Positions 27,234 to 36,480 of a stretch of 64,000 nt of DNA are shown piece after piece (the first letter of the stretch is position 1; each line of letters opens with the position of its first letter). A program made the translations under genes and the position numbers. This DNA is from UKL13-2 sp038321965 (GTDB taxonomy: Bacteria; Pseudomonadota; Gammaproteobacteria; Burkholderiales; Usitatibacteraceae). The stretch spans positions 62,001 through 126,000 of the forward strand of contig JBBQFL010000002.1 in assembly GCA_038321965.1 (NCBI GenBank), read 5' to 3'. The notes under the pieces are model-generated. The model had not been told where the DNA came from and searched no databases. It saw only the letters and a list, made by a program, of their open reading frames with translations.

Positions 27234-28286
27234 ATGAGCGATTTGAAGAGCAATAGCGTACTGATCCTGCGCCCCTGTCGGCTGTCCGACCTTCCCAGCG
27301 TCGAGCGCATTGCTGCAGCCAGCGCAGTCGGCATTACGTCGCTACCGCCGGATCGCGAAAAACTCTACGACAAGATTCGCAACTCAACCCACTCGCTTGC
27401 TGCCGAGGTTGATGTCAATGGCGAGGAACAGTATTTCTTCGTACTCGAAGACGTGACCACGGGTGTGATAGTCGGCACCAGCGGCATCGTCGCCTCGGCT
27501 GGTTTTCATGACCGCTTCTACAGTTACCGCAACGAAATTATCGTCCATGCCTCGCAGGAACTGGGGGTTAGCAACAAGATCCACTCTCTGCATTTGTGCC
27601 ACGACCTCACCGGTCTGTCTCTGCTAACCTCGTTCTATATCGACCCCGCCTACGACAAAACGCAATGGCCGCAGTTGCTGTCGCGCGCTCGCATGTTGTT
27701 TATCGCCGAACACCCAGAACGCTTCGCCGACAAGCTCGCTGCGGAAAATCCTGGTGTCTGCGACGACAGCGGCCACTCCCCATTTTGGGATGCGGTTGGA
27801 AGACGTTTTTTCAATATGGACTACCCTCAGGCGGAACAGCTTTCGGGTGGCCGCAGCAAGACCTTTATCGCCGAACTCATGCCGCAGTATCCGATTTATG
27901 TACCTTTGCTTCCCGCCGATGCCAAGCTTGCCATTGGTCAGTTGAATCCCGTCGCAGAACTACCGTTTTCGATTTTGCTGGAAGAAGGATTCGAGGCCGA
28001 CACCTACATTGATATCTTCGATGGTGGCCCCACGGTCGAAGCACGCGTATCCACCGTGCGCAGCATTGCTGACAGCAGGCGGATGCGGGTGAAACGCGCA
28101 GCACCGGCCATTGGCACGAAACAGCTTTACCTGATCGCCAATACCGCCACTGAAGAATTCCGCGCCACCATCGCCGCGCTGTCATTGGACGATGCGAGCG
28201 GCGACGGGCGATTGTCGATTCCACCGGAACTGGCGGATCGACTGGAAGTTGCTGATGGCGATGACGTTCGTGTGACACCGCTATGA
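27234..28286 (+). CDS. aruF: Arginine N-succinyltransferase, alpha subunit
   Basis: This 350-residue GNAT-like enzyme transfers succinyl from succinyl-CoA to arginine, the first step of the AST pathway. It carries the family features RPCRLSDLPSVERIAAASAVGITSLP at the N-terminus (quoted in part: LPSVERIAAAS) and the shared SPFWDAVGRRFFNMDYPQA motif. It forms a heteromer with AruG. It begins 18 bases after aruC and its last four bases overlap the aruG start (ATGA type). Confidence 0.94.
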   Translation: MSDLKSNSVLILRPCRLSDLPSVERIAAASAVGITSLPPDREKLYDKIRNSTHSLAAEVDVNGEEQYFFVLEDVTTGVIVGTSGIVASAGFHDRFYSYRNEIIVHASQELGVSNKIHSLHLCHDLTGLSLLTSFYIDPAYDKTQWPQLLSRARMLFIAEHPERFADKLAAENPGVCDDSGHSPFWDAVGRRFFNMDYPQAEQLSGGRSKTFIAELMPQYPIYVPLLPADAKLAIGQLNPVAELPFSILLEEGFEADTYIDIFDGGPTVEARVSTVRSIADSRRMRVKRAAPAIGTKQLYLIANTATEEFRATIAALSLDDASGDGRLSIPPELADRLEVADGDDVRVTPL

Positions 28287-29317
28287 TGATCATTCGCCCG
28301 ATCACACACGACGACCTTCCGGCGCTGGTTGGTCTGGCCAAGAGTACCGGCGTAGGTCTCACCACGTTACCGCCGAACGAGGCTGAACTCACCAAGCGCG
28401 TCGATGCTGCAGTCGCGTCGTTCGACGGCACGGCACAAAAAGCGGATGAAATTTTTCTGTTTGTGCTGGAAGACACGGCCGCCAAACGCGTCGTCGGCAC
28501 GTGCGGACTGGCCACTGCCGTTGGCTTGCGCCAGCCCTGGTACTCATATCGGGTTGGCCTGGTGGTGCACGCTTCGCAAGAACTGGGCTTGTTTACACAA
28601 ACGCCGACGCTGTTCCTCTCGAACGATCACACGGGACACACCGAGCTTTGCTCATTGTTTCTCGATGCCGAGTACCGTCGCGATCGCAATGGGCAGTTGC
28701 TCTCCAAATCCCGGTTGCTGTTTCTGGGCCAGCATCGTGAACGTTTCTCGAAAAAAATCATTGCTGAATTACGCGGTGTTTCGAATGACGCGGGACAATC
28801 GCCATTTTGGGAAAGCCTTGGACGGCATTTTTTCTCGATGGAGTTTTCACAGGCCGACTACCTCACCGGCATTGGCAAGAAATCATTCGTCGCAGAGCTG
28901 ATGCCAAAACATCCGCTTTACAGCTCTTTCCTGACGCCTGATGCGCAGGCCGTCATCGGCGAGCCACATCCGCACACCGTTCCCGCCATGCGCATGCTGG
29001 AAAGCGAAGGATTCCGCTATGAAGGCTACGTCGATATTTTCGATGCGGGACCGACCGTCGAGTGCGATGTCGATGACGTGGGCGCGGTGGCGCGATGCAG
29101 CGTCTTCCAGGCGACTATAAACGGCATAACGCCTGCCGCAGACGCGGTGACCTACCTCGTATCAAACACCGGGATCCGCAATTACCGGGCAACACTCGTC
29201 GCCGGCAGTCCGGCAGGCGGCGCGTTCCGGCTAGATGCCGAAACTGCTGCAGTGCTGCATATCGCTAATGGTGACGAACTTCGAGCAGTTCCGCTCTCGG
29301 TCAGTGATCGCCATTAG
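28283..29317 (+). CDS. aruG: Arginine N-succinyltransferase, beta subunit
   Basis: This 344-residue partner of AruF is homologous to it along its whole length (GLTTLPPNEAELTKRV; SPFWESLGRHFFSMEFSQA), so the pair arose by gene duplication. In Pseudomonas the two form the active enzyme, whereas enteric AstA is a single chain. This two-subunit form is another sign that the cluster is of the Pseudomonas/beta type. The start overlaps the aruF stop. Confidence 0.94.
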   Translation: MMIIRPITHDDLPALVGLAKSTGVGLTTLPPNEAELTKRVDAAVASFDGTAQKADEIFLFVLEDTAAKRVVGTCGLATAVGLRQPWYSYRVGLVVHASQELGLFTQTPTLFLSNDHTGHTELCSLFLDAEYRRDRNGQLLSKSRLLFLGQHRERFSKKIIAELRGVSNDAGQSPFWESLGRHFFSMEFSQADYLTGIGKKSFVAELMPKHPLYSSFLTPDAQAVIGEPHPHTVPAMRMLESEGFRYEGYVDIFDAGPTVECDVDDVGAVARCSVFQATINGITPAADAVTYLVSNTGIRNYRATLVAGSPAGGAFRLDAETAAVLHIANGDELRAVPLSVSDRH

Positions 29318-29351
29318 CTGCGCTGGACAGCTGGCTTTAACGGTCAATTTC

Positions 29352-30818
29352 ATGAATCAACAACACTGGATCAACGGACGCTGGGTCAACAGCGATGGCG
29401 CGGCGTTCGCGTCGAAAAATCCCGTTTCGCAAGCGGTGGTATGGCAGGGCCATGCTGCACCGGCGGCAACCGTTGACACTGCTGTCAACGCGGCGCGTGC
29501 GGCATTTCCGGCATGGACAGCTTTGAGTCCTGACGCACGCATCGCGTACCTTAAGGAGTTCGCCCGTTTGCTAGGCGAACACAAAACCAGCCTCGCCCAC
29601 ACCATCGGTTTCGAAACCGGCAAACCACTTTGGGAAGCAGCTACCGAAGTAACGACCATGATCGGCAAGATCGACATATCGATCCGCGCACATCAGGAAC
29701 GTACCGGTGAGCGCAGCACCGCACAGGCTGACCACACTGCCGTGCTGCGGCATCGCCCGCATGGTGTGGTCGCCGTTTTCGGCCCCTATAATTTTCCTGG
29801 CCACTTGCCGAATGGGCATATCGTTCCGGCACTACTTGCCGGCAATTGCGTCATTTTCAAACCCAGCGAACTCACCCCCGGCAGTGCGGAAGCAACCATA
29901 AAAATCTGGGCGCTTGCCGGATTGCCCGCGGGCGTGCTCAATCTGGTGCAGGGTGGACGCGATACCGGTGCGGCGCTGGCAGGACACGGCGGCATCGATG
30001 GCATTTTCTTTACCGGCAGTTCGCAAACCGGCAAGCATCTGCATCAGCAGTTTGCGTCGCATCCAGATAAAATCCTTGCGCTGGAGATGGGCGGAAACAA
30101 TCCGCTGTTGGTGGGTGACTACCGAAATCTCGATGCAGCCGTACACCACATCGTCCAGTCTGCATTCATTTCCGCTGGTCAGCGCTGTACCTGTGCGCGG
30201 CGACTACTGGTTCCCGCTGGCGTCGTTGGTGATCAACTTCTCACCAGACTTATCGGTGTGGCCGCTCGTTTGAAGGTGGGGCATTTCGACGACGCCGATC
30301 CGCCGTTCATGGGTGCGGTGATTTCGCTTGCGGCTGCTGATGTACTGCTGGGCGCGCAGGCTGCTCTGATTGCCAGGGGAGCGGCTGTGCTGCTTGAAAT
30401 GAAGCGAATCAAGCCCGGCACCGCGTTACTCTCGCCCGGCATACTCGACGTGTCCAACCTATCAGACCTCCCCGATGAGGAGCATTTCGGGCCGCTGCTT
30501 CAAGTGATGCGCTATGGGACTTTTGCAGATGCGCTCGCCATTGCCAACAATACCCGTTACGGTCTCGCCGCCGGATTGTTGTCGGAGAGTGCGGACGAAT
30601 ATGCAACTTTCCTGCGTCATGTCCGCGCCGGCATCGTCAACTGGAATCGCCCACTTACAGGCGCATCGAGTGCAGCGCCATTTGGCGGTATCGGCGCCAG
30701 CGGCAACCATCGTGCCAGCGCCTATTACGCGGCCGACTACTGCGCCTATCCGCAGGCCTCGCTTGAATCGGCAACGCTCACGCTGCCAGACAAATTGAGC
30801 CCCGGATTGTCTCTATGA
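29352..30818 (+). CDS. aruD: N-succinylglutamate 5-semialdehyde dehydrogenase
   Basis: This 488-residue NAD-dependent aldehyde dehydrogenase oxidises succinylglutamic semialdehyde to succinylglutamate, the fourth AST step. The active-site Glu245 (LALEMGGNNP) and Cys279 (SAGQRCTCARR) are present, as is the NAD-binding FTGSSQTGKH. The ATG at 29352 gives MNQQHWINGRWV, the usual start. The larger frame upstream overlaps aruG and is not used. The stop codon overlaps the aruB start by four bases. Confidence 0.95.
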   Translation: MNQQHWINGRWVNSDGAAFASKNPVSQAVVWQGHAAPAATVDTAVNAARAAFPAWTALSPDARIAYLKEFARLLGEHKTSLAHTIGFETGKPLWEAATEVTTMIGKIDISIRAHQERTGERSTAQADHTAVLRHRPHGVVAVFGPYNFPGHLPNGHIVPALLAGNCVIFKPSELTPGSAEATIKIWALAGLPAGVLNLVQGGRDTGAALAGHGGIDGIFFTGSSQTGKHLHQQFASHPDKILALEMGGNNPLLVGDYRNLDAAVHHIVQSAFISAGQRCTCARRLLVPAGVVGDQLLTRLIGVAARLKVGHFDDADPPFMGAVISLAAADVLLGAQAALIARGAAVLLEMKRIKPGTALLSPGILDVSNLSDLPDEEHFGPLLQVMRYGTFADALAIANNTRYGLAAGLLSESADEYATFLRHVRAGIVNWNRPLTGASSAAPFGGIGASGNHRASAYYAADYCAYPQASLESATLTLPDKLSPGLSL

Positions 30819-32155
30819 CTTTACCGGCGATTGAAGCCAATTTCGATGGCCTGGTTGGGCCGACGCATAACTACAGCGGACTTTCGTTTGGCAATATCGC
30901 GTCAGCCAAGAATTACGGCATTGATGCCAACCCCAAGCTGGCGGCATTGCAGGGTCTGAAAAAAATGAAGGCGCTGGCCGAGTTGGGGTTCACGCAAGGT
31001 GTGCTGCCACCACAGGAGCGCCCCTGCATCGCTACACTGCGTGCCTTGGGCTTCGAAGGCGGTGACGCCGACATCATTCGCGCAGCGATGCGGCATTCGC
31101 CCCTGGTTTACTCGAGCGCATTGTCGGCATCGAGCATGTGGTCCGCCAATGCCGCCACCGTGAGCCCGAGTGCCAATGCCGCGGACGGCCGGGTGCATTT
31201 CACGGCGGCGAACCTCAACAATAAATTTCATCGCTCCATCGAACATGCGCAAACTTCGCGTACGTTGCGGGCCATTTTCCGCGACGACAAGTATTTTGCG
31301 CACCACGCGGCGTTGCCTGCATGCCCGCAATTTGGCGACGAAGGCGCAGCCAATCACACACGTTTTTGCCGGCGCTACGGCGAGCGTGGCGTGGAGTTTT
31401 TCGTCTACGGCGCCAGCGGTTTCGATCTGACAGCACCGAGGCCGACGAAATTTCCAGCCCGGCAAACGCTGGAAGCGTCACAAGCAGTAGCGCGCTTGCA
31501 TGGCCTGGCTGAGGGTCAGCTAGTGTTCGCGCAACAGAGTCCCGAGGTGATCGACGCCGGCGTATTTCACAACGACGTGATTGCCGTCGGCAATCTCAAT
31601 GTGTTGTTCTGCCATGAAAGTGCGTTTGTCGATCAGAAAAAAGTGCTCGCCGAAATCGCGGCGAAACTTGGAGATACGTTCACTGCGGTGCAGGTTGCCG
31701 CTGCAGATGTGAGCGTGGAAGACGCCGTACAGTCGTATCTCTTCAACAGCCAGTTGCTTAGCCGCGCCGATGGCGGCATGTTGCTGCTGGTGCCGGAAGA
31801 ATGCCGTAACAACGAACGGGTGTGGACCTATCTGCAATTGTTGCTTTCGCAGGACACACCAATTCGCGACGTATTGGTGATGGATTTGCGCGAAAGCATG
31901 AGAAACGGTGGCGGTCCGGCCTGTCTGCGTTTGCGGGTGGAACTGTCCGCGCAGGAACTGGCTGCGGTGAATCCTTCAGCTCTAATGAACGATGCCCTAT
32001 TTCACCATCTCACCGCCTGGGTGGAAAAACATTATCGCGACCGGCTGGGCGAAAGCGATTTAGGCGACCCCGCACTCCTCACTGAATGCCGCGCGGCGTT
32101 GGATGAACTCACGCAAATTCTGGCGCTGGGGTCCGTGTATCCATTTCAGCTTTAG
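30815..32155 (+). CDS. aruB: N-succinylarginine dihydrolase
   Basis: This 446-residue amidinotransferase-fold enzyme converts succinylarginine to succinylornithine, two ammonia and CO2, the second AST step. The N-terminal EANFDGLVGPTHNYSG and the C-terminal catalytic Cys370 in GGGPACLRLRVEL match AstB. It is the last gene of the cluster. In Pseudomonas aruE (succinylglutamate desuccinylase) follows, but here the next frame is an unrelated secreted protein. Confidence 0.96.
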   Translation: MTLPAIEANFDGLVGPTHNYSGLSFGNIASAKNYGIDANPKLAALQGLKKMKALAELGFTQGVLPPQERPCIATLRALGFEGGDADIIRAAMRHSPLVYSSALSASSMWSANAATVSPSANAADGRVHFTAANLNNKFHRSIEHAQTSRTLRAIFRDDKYFAHHAALPACPQFGDEGAANHTRFCRRYGERGVEFFVYGASGFDLTAPRPTKFPARQTLEASQAVARLHGLAEGQLVFAQQSPEVIDAGVFHNDVIAVGNLNVLFCHESAFVDQKKVLAEIAAKLGDTFTAVQVAAADVSVEDAVQSYLFNSQLLSRADGGMLLLVPEECRNNERVWTYLQLLLSQDTPIRDVLVMDLRESMRNGGGPACLRLRVELSAQELAAVNPSALMNDALFHHLTAWVEKHYRDRLGESDLGDPALLTECRAALDELTQILALGSVYPFQL

Positions 32156-32163
32156 ATAAACAC

Positions 32164-32226
32164 TGTAGATCGCCATTTGGCGCGCCTCACCGAGTAAAAA
32201 CGACCTGGAAGCCGCGCCTGATCGTG
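32164..32226 (-). repeat. Dispersed palindromic intergenic repeat, copy 3
   Basis: On the minus strand it reads AGGCGCGGCTTCCAGG, a T-rich centre, then GTGAGGCGCGCCAAATGG, matching the copy at 41746-41812 over most of its length. Its arms are roughly complementary. It lies just after the last gene of the arginine cluster. Confidence 0.5.
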
Positions 32227-32429
32227 ACTTTGCCGTTCAATGGCCAATCCTTTGCCGTTCGACTGCCAGGCCTGCGCTTTGCTGCCGTCCGGCGATAAGA
32301 TCAACGATACAATGAGAGCGGTTTGGTTAACGGCAGGTCAACCGACCCATCTCGTTATAAATTCTTGTCAGCCTGATGCGCCCACCTGGCCTAATGTGTA
32401 TTCGTGCCAAACCTCATGAGGGGATCAAT

Positions 32430-34943
32430 ATGAAAACATCAATAGTGCCGTTTGTCGCCGCTGGCGTTCACCGATTCAGGCGATTTGCGGGAAGCGCTAT
32501 TGCGATGTTGATGCTTTCTCTGGCGAGCGTTTCCGCCACTGCGCAATCGACGCAAAATCTTGTCGGGTTTTGGTACAAGCCTTCTGAATCAGGCTGGGGC
32601 CTGAGTATTCAACAACAGGGGACCAGCACCTTCGCGGTCTGGTTCACCTACGACTTGCAAGGTGCCCCCACCTTCAACACGCTGCAATGTTCATTCACGG
32701 GCACCACCTGCGCTGGCGATGTTTACACCTACACCGGCACACCTTTGGCGCGAATCACGGCCGGTGCCAATGCGACAGGCACCAAGATTGGCACCGGTTC
32801 CATCATTGTCACCAGCAGTAACCGGCTCTCACTCAGCTATGTGATCGGCAACGTGAATCAGACCAAGGCCGACCTTGAGCCGCAGAATTTCGCTGCGCCG
32901 GACCAGGTACCGCTCTGTTCGTTACAAACACCCACTGGCACTGGCTTCCGCGCCGGGCTAAGCAACTATACAGATCACTGGTGGGGTGGTCCCAGCGCGT
33001 CAGGCTGGGGGGTACAGATTTCGCACCAAAGTAACCAGGTGTTCGCCGGCTGGTATAGCTACAGTGCGGCCGGCAAGGCTTCATGGCTGACCTTGCAAGG
33101 CACGCAAGACAGCAACAATTCAAGGCGCTTTACAGGGACGATCTTCCAGATTGCCAACGGTATCCCTTTTTCACAAATCACGGGCCCGATTCCGCCCTCG
33201 TCGAACGCGGCCGTCGGTACATTTGAATTCAATTTCAGTGATGGCGAAAAGGGCGTATTCACCTATTCGCTTCCACAACTGGGTATCGTCAGCAGCACGC
33301 TGCCGCTCGAACGCTTCGCGATCGCCGGAGGCGCGGTCAACTTTTGTACTGTTGCCAAGACGAGTATCGTCAGCGCCCAGGAAGCGTCGCGCTTTTTGGG
33401 ACAGGCGACATTCGGGCCGAAGATGGCGGAGATCGATGCGCTTGCGCAAACCGGATATGACGCCTGGCTGACCGCGCAGTTCGCCAAGCCGCAGACCTTG
33501 CATTTGCCGCCCGTGGCGGCGTTCCTCAGCACGTTGCCGACCGCCTCCCAGGTAGGCCAGACATCGTTCCAATGGGGCATCTGGAAAAATTTCTCGACCG
33601 GCGACGACGTATTGCGCCAACGCATGGCATTTGCGCTGTCGGAAATATTCGTTGTTTCTCTCAACAGCAATATCGCCTTCAATTATCCGCGAGGCCCTGC
33701 GCAATACCTCGATACGCTCGGTGCCAATGCATTCGGCAACTACCGCACGTTGCTGGAAGCGGTGACGTACTCACCAATGATGGGCCTGTATCTCACCCAC
33801 TTGCGCAACGTAAAGGAAAACGTTTCGACCGGCAGCGTGCCCGACGAAAATTACGCGCGTGAAGTCATGCAACTGATGAGCATCGGCCTGCATCAGCTCA
33901 ATCTGGATGGCACAGAAAAACTCGACGCTGTCGGCAAACCGATTGAAACCTACACCAACGCCGATGTTTCGGGTCTGGCCAAAGTGATGACCGGCTTGAG
34001 CTGGGCAGGGCCGGATACTTCCAACACCCGTTTCAGCGGCGGCAACGCCGATCCTGATCGCGAGATCAAACCGATGCAAGCTTACGATCAATATCATTCG
34101 ATATCACAGAAGCAGTTTCTGGGCGTGACGATTCCGGCGCAAGCATTGGGCGCGACCAACAACGACGTTCGCATCGCCCTCGATACCTTGTTCAATCATC
34201 CCAATGTCGGCCCGTTCATCGGCAAGCAACTGATCCAGAAGCTGGTATCGAGCAACCCTTCGCCGGCCTATGTTTCGCGAGTGGCTGCAGCGTTCAACAA
34301 CAACGACAGCGGTGTGCGTGGCGACATGAAAGCCGTCATCCGTGCAGTATTGCTAGACCAGGAAGCGCGCGCGCCTGCTTCCGGCAACAATGGCAAATTG
34401 CGTGAGCCTGCGATCAGATTGGTGCACTGGATGCGGTCGTTCAATGCGACCTCCGCCGATGGCCGCTTTCTGCTGACGACTACCATCGATCCCTCCACCC
34501 AGCTTTCACAAATGCCGATGTACGCACCTTCAGTGTTCAACTTTTTCAGGCCGGGTTATATCCCACCCAACAGCAACGTCGGCGCGGCGGGAATGTTTGC
34601 GCCCGAGGCGCAAATTATCAATGAGACCTCAATTCCTGGCTACCTCAATTACATGCGTGGCGTGATTACTTCGGGCATTGGCGCCCGGACCAACAACGTG
34701 CTCGACATTCAAGCCAATTACAACGCGGAACTCTCACTCGCAAACAATCCAGATGCACTGATTGATCGCGTGGCCCTGTTGCTAACTGCCGGGAATCTCT
34801 CCGCGACCACCCGTGCCACCATTCGCGCGGCGATTGCATCTGTCAATATCGGCACCACCACAGCTGCTGCCGACCAGCGCAATCGCGTCAATCTCGCCAT
34901 CTATTTATTGATGGCGAGCCCCGAATACATTTTCCAGAATTGA
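32430..34943 (+). CDS. Secreted DUF1800 protein with two N-terminal tryptophan-rich repeats
   Basis: The protein has 837 residues from the ATG at 32430 behind GAGGGGA. A signal peptide (ending SVSATAQ) is followed by two copies of a roughly 110-residue module whose cores are FWYKPSESGWGLSIQQQG and WWGGPSASGWGVQISHQ, each followed by a FAxWxxY pattern. From about residue 320 the DUF1800 domain begins (ASRFLGQATFGPK), with DENYAREVMQLMSIG as a hallmark, and it runs to the end (LLMASPEYIFQN). DUF1800 proteins almost always pair with DUF1501 proteins, as here with a four-base overlap-type spacing. They act outside the cytoplasm; the biochemical role is not established. Confidence 0.88.
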   Translation: MKTSIVPFVAAGVHRFRRFAGSAIAMLMLSLASVSATAQSTQNLVGFWYKPSESGWGLSIQQQGTSTFAVWFTYDLQGAPTFNTLQCSFTGTTCAGDVYTYTGTPLARITAGANATGTKIGTGSIIVTSSNRLSLSYVIGNVNQTKADLEPQNFAAPDQVPLCSLQTPTGTGFRAGLSNYTDHWWGGPSASGWGVQISHQSNQVFAGWYSYSAAGKASWLTLQGTQDSNNSRRFTGTIFQIANGIPFSQITGPIPPSSNAAVGTFEFNFSDGEKGVFTYSLPQLGIVSSTLPLERFAIAGGAVNFCTVAKTSIVSAQEASRFLGQATFGPKMAEIDALAQTGYDAWLTAQFAKPQTLHLPPVAAFLSTLPTASQVGQTSFQWGIWKNFSTGDDVLRQRMAFALSEIFVVSLNSNIAFNYPRGPAQYLDTLGANAFGNYRTLLEAVTYSPMMGLYLTHLRNVKENVSTGSVPDENYAREVMQLMSIGLHQLNLDGTEKLDAVGKPIETYTNADVSGLAKVMTGLSWAGPDTSNTRFSGGNADPDREIKPMQAYDQYHSISQKQFLGVTIPAQALGATNNDVRIALDTLFNHPNVGPFIGKQLIQKLVSSNPSPAYVSRVAAAFNNNDSGVRGDMKAVIRAVLLDQEARAPASGNNGKLREPAIRLVHWMRSFNATSADGRFLLTTTIDPSTQLSQMPMYAPSVFNFFRPGYIPPNSNVGAAGMFAPEAQIINETSIPGYLNYMRGVITSGIGARTNNVLDIQANYNAELSLANNPDALIDRVALLLTAGNLSATTRATIRAAIASVNIGTTTAAADQRNRVNLAIYLLMASPEYIFQN

Positions 34944-34954
34944 TCGGAGCAGCC

Positions 34955-36352
34955 ATGGCGACTATCGTGAAAAATATCAACCAATCGCGTCGTGAATTTC
35001 TGCGCACTGCCGGGAAGCTGTCGGTCGCCGGCGCGGCCGCGCCGTTCGCAGTCAACCTCGCCGGCATCGGCGCGGCGGCCGCACAATCGGCCACCGACTA
35101 TCGTGCGCTCGTCTGCGTGTTCCTCTACGGGGCCAACGATCACAACAACACCGTGATTCCCTTTGACACGACCTCTTATGCGGCCTACACGGCAGCCAGA
35201 TCGGTCATCGCGCGGCCACTTTCGGCCCTGCTGCCGCTCACGCCCAGCGTGCCTCTCACCGGCACAAACGCGGGCCGACAGTTTTCCCTGCCGACCGAGC
35301 TGGGCGGATTGAAGACTATCTGGGATGCTGGCAAGCTCGCGATCCTGGCCAATGTCGGGCCGTTGATCGTCCCGACCACCAAGATTCAGTACAACAATCT
35401 TTCAGTGCCTTTGCCGCCGAAATTGTTTTCGCACAATGACCAGCAGTCGATCTGGCAAGCCAGCGCACCGGAAGGTGCAAGGGAGGGTTGGGGCGGGCGC
35501 ATCGGTGATTTAATGGCGTCACAAAACGCGAGCAGTATCTTTACCTGTAATTCGATCACCGGCAGTGCGGTTTTTCTAGCCGGCCGGTCGACCGTTGCGT
35601 ACCAGGTCAGCACCAGTGGCTCGACTCCGATCAGTGGTATCACCGGCAGCCTGTTCGGTTCCACTTCTGCCAGTGCCAGCCTGCGATCAGTCATCACCAG
35701 TGGCGGCGCAAATCTGTTCACGCAAGATCTGTCTGATACCGCACAGCGATCGATTGACGCCAACGTCAGCCTGTCGGCTGCGTTTGCCACTGCGCCTGAT
35801 CTACCGTTACCCGCAGGTCAGACAGGCAACAGCCTCGCTGCACAACTACGCATCGTCGCGCGTATGATCGCGTCGCGCACCGCAATCGGCGCGAAGCGGC
35901 AGGTATTCCTCGTCTCCATCGGCGGCTGGGATACACACAATAACCAACTTGCGACCCAGCCGGGTCTGCACGCCCAGGTCTCGGCGGCGCTCTCCTACTT
36001 CTATGACGCCACCGTCAGCCTCGGCGTTTCAAACAATGTAACCACGTTTACCGGCTCTGATTTCGGCCGCACGCTGACCAGCAACAGCGATGGCTGCGAC
36101 CACGGCTGGGGCTCGCATCATTTCGTGATGGGTGGCGCCGTGAAGGGCCAGCAATTCTATGGGACCTTCCCGATCATGGGCGTGAATAACAACGATGAGG
36201 TAGGCTCAGGAAGATTGTTGCCAACCACGTCAGTGGACCAGTACGCGGCGACATTGGCGCGATGGTTCGGTGTGAGTGACACCGATATGCGTTTGGTGCT
36301 GCCCAATATCGTCAACTTCAACTCGTCAAATGTAGGCTTCATGTCCGGTTAG
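34955..36352 (+). CDS. DUF1501 family exported protein (Tat-type signal)
   Basis: The protein has 465 residues starting at the ATG at 34955, behind GGAG. The N-terminus NQSRREFLRTAGKLSVAGAA is a twin-arginine signal, so it is folded before export. The DUF1501 domain relates to the sulphatase/alkaline phosphatase superfamily; GGWDTHNNQ and the late DHGWGSHHFVMGG motif are its usual conserved points. It begins 11 bases after the DUF1800 gene and the two are surely co-expressed. The joint function is unknown. Confidence 0.9.
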   Translation: MATIVKNINQSRREFLRTAGKLSVAGAAAPFAVNLAGIGAAAAQSATDYRALVCVFLYGANDHNNTVIPFDTTSYAAYTAARSVIARPLSALLPLTPSVPLTGTNAGRQFSLPTELGGLKTIWDAGKLAILANVGPLIVPTTKIQYNNLSVPLPPKLFSHNDQQSIWQASAPEGAREGWGGRIGDLMASQNASSIFTCNSITGSAVFLAGRSTVAYQVSTSGSTPISGITGSLFGSTSASASLRSVITSGGANLFTQDLSDTAQRSIDANVSLSAAFATAPDLPLPAGQTGNSLAAQLRIVARMIASRTAIGAKRQVFLVSIGGWDTHNNQLATQPGLHAQVSAALSYFYDATVSLGVSNNVTTFTGSDFGRTLTSNSDGCDHGWGSHHFVMGGAVKGQQFYGTFPIMGVNNNDEVGSGRLLPTTSVDQYAATLARWFGVSDTDMRLVLPNIVNFNSSNVGFMSG

Positions 36353-36423
36353 TTGTCTTTTGCCGGGCTGACTTCGATATTTCGTTCCTCGGAACACCAG
36401 AGTTACACCCAAGGTACGCTTGA

Positions 36424-36437
36424 TTGATCAAGATCAA
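36424..36437 (+). promoter_or_regulatory. Perfect FNR/Anr-type box upstream of recQ
   Basis: TTGATCAAGATCAA matches the FNR/Anr consensus TTGAT-N4-ATCAA exactly. A TTAGAT that could be a -10 box lies at 36458-36463, which would place the site centred about 40 bases upstream of transcription start, the class II activator position. The start codon of recQ is at 36481, so the leader would be very short. Confidence 0.5.
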
Positions 36438-36480
36438 GCGGATTGGAGCCGCGCGGCTTAGATGAAATATCATTGGTGCC

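Noticed and set aside
32230..32345. Minus-strand reading that looks like a protein tail (ILSPDGSKAQAWQSNGKG)
   Set aside because: It has no start or family match, and most of its end is inside the palindromic repeat copy 3. Treated as non-coding.
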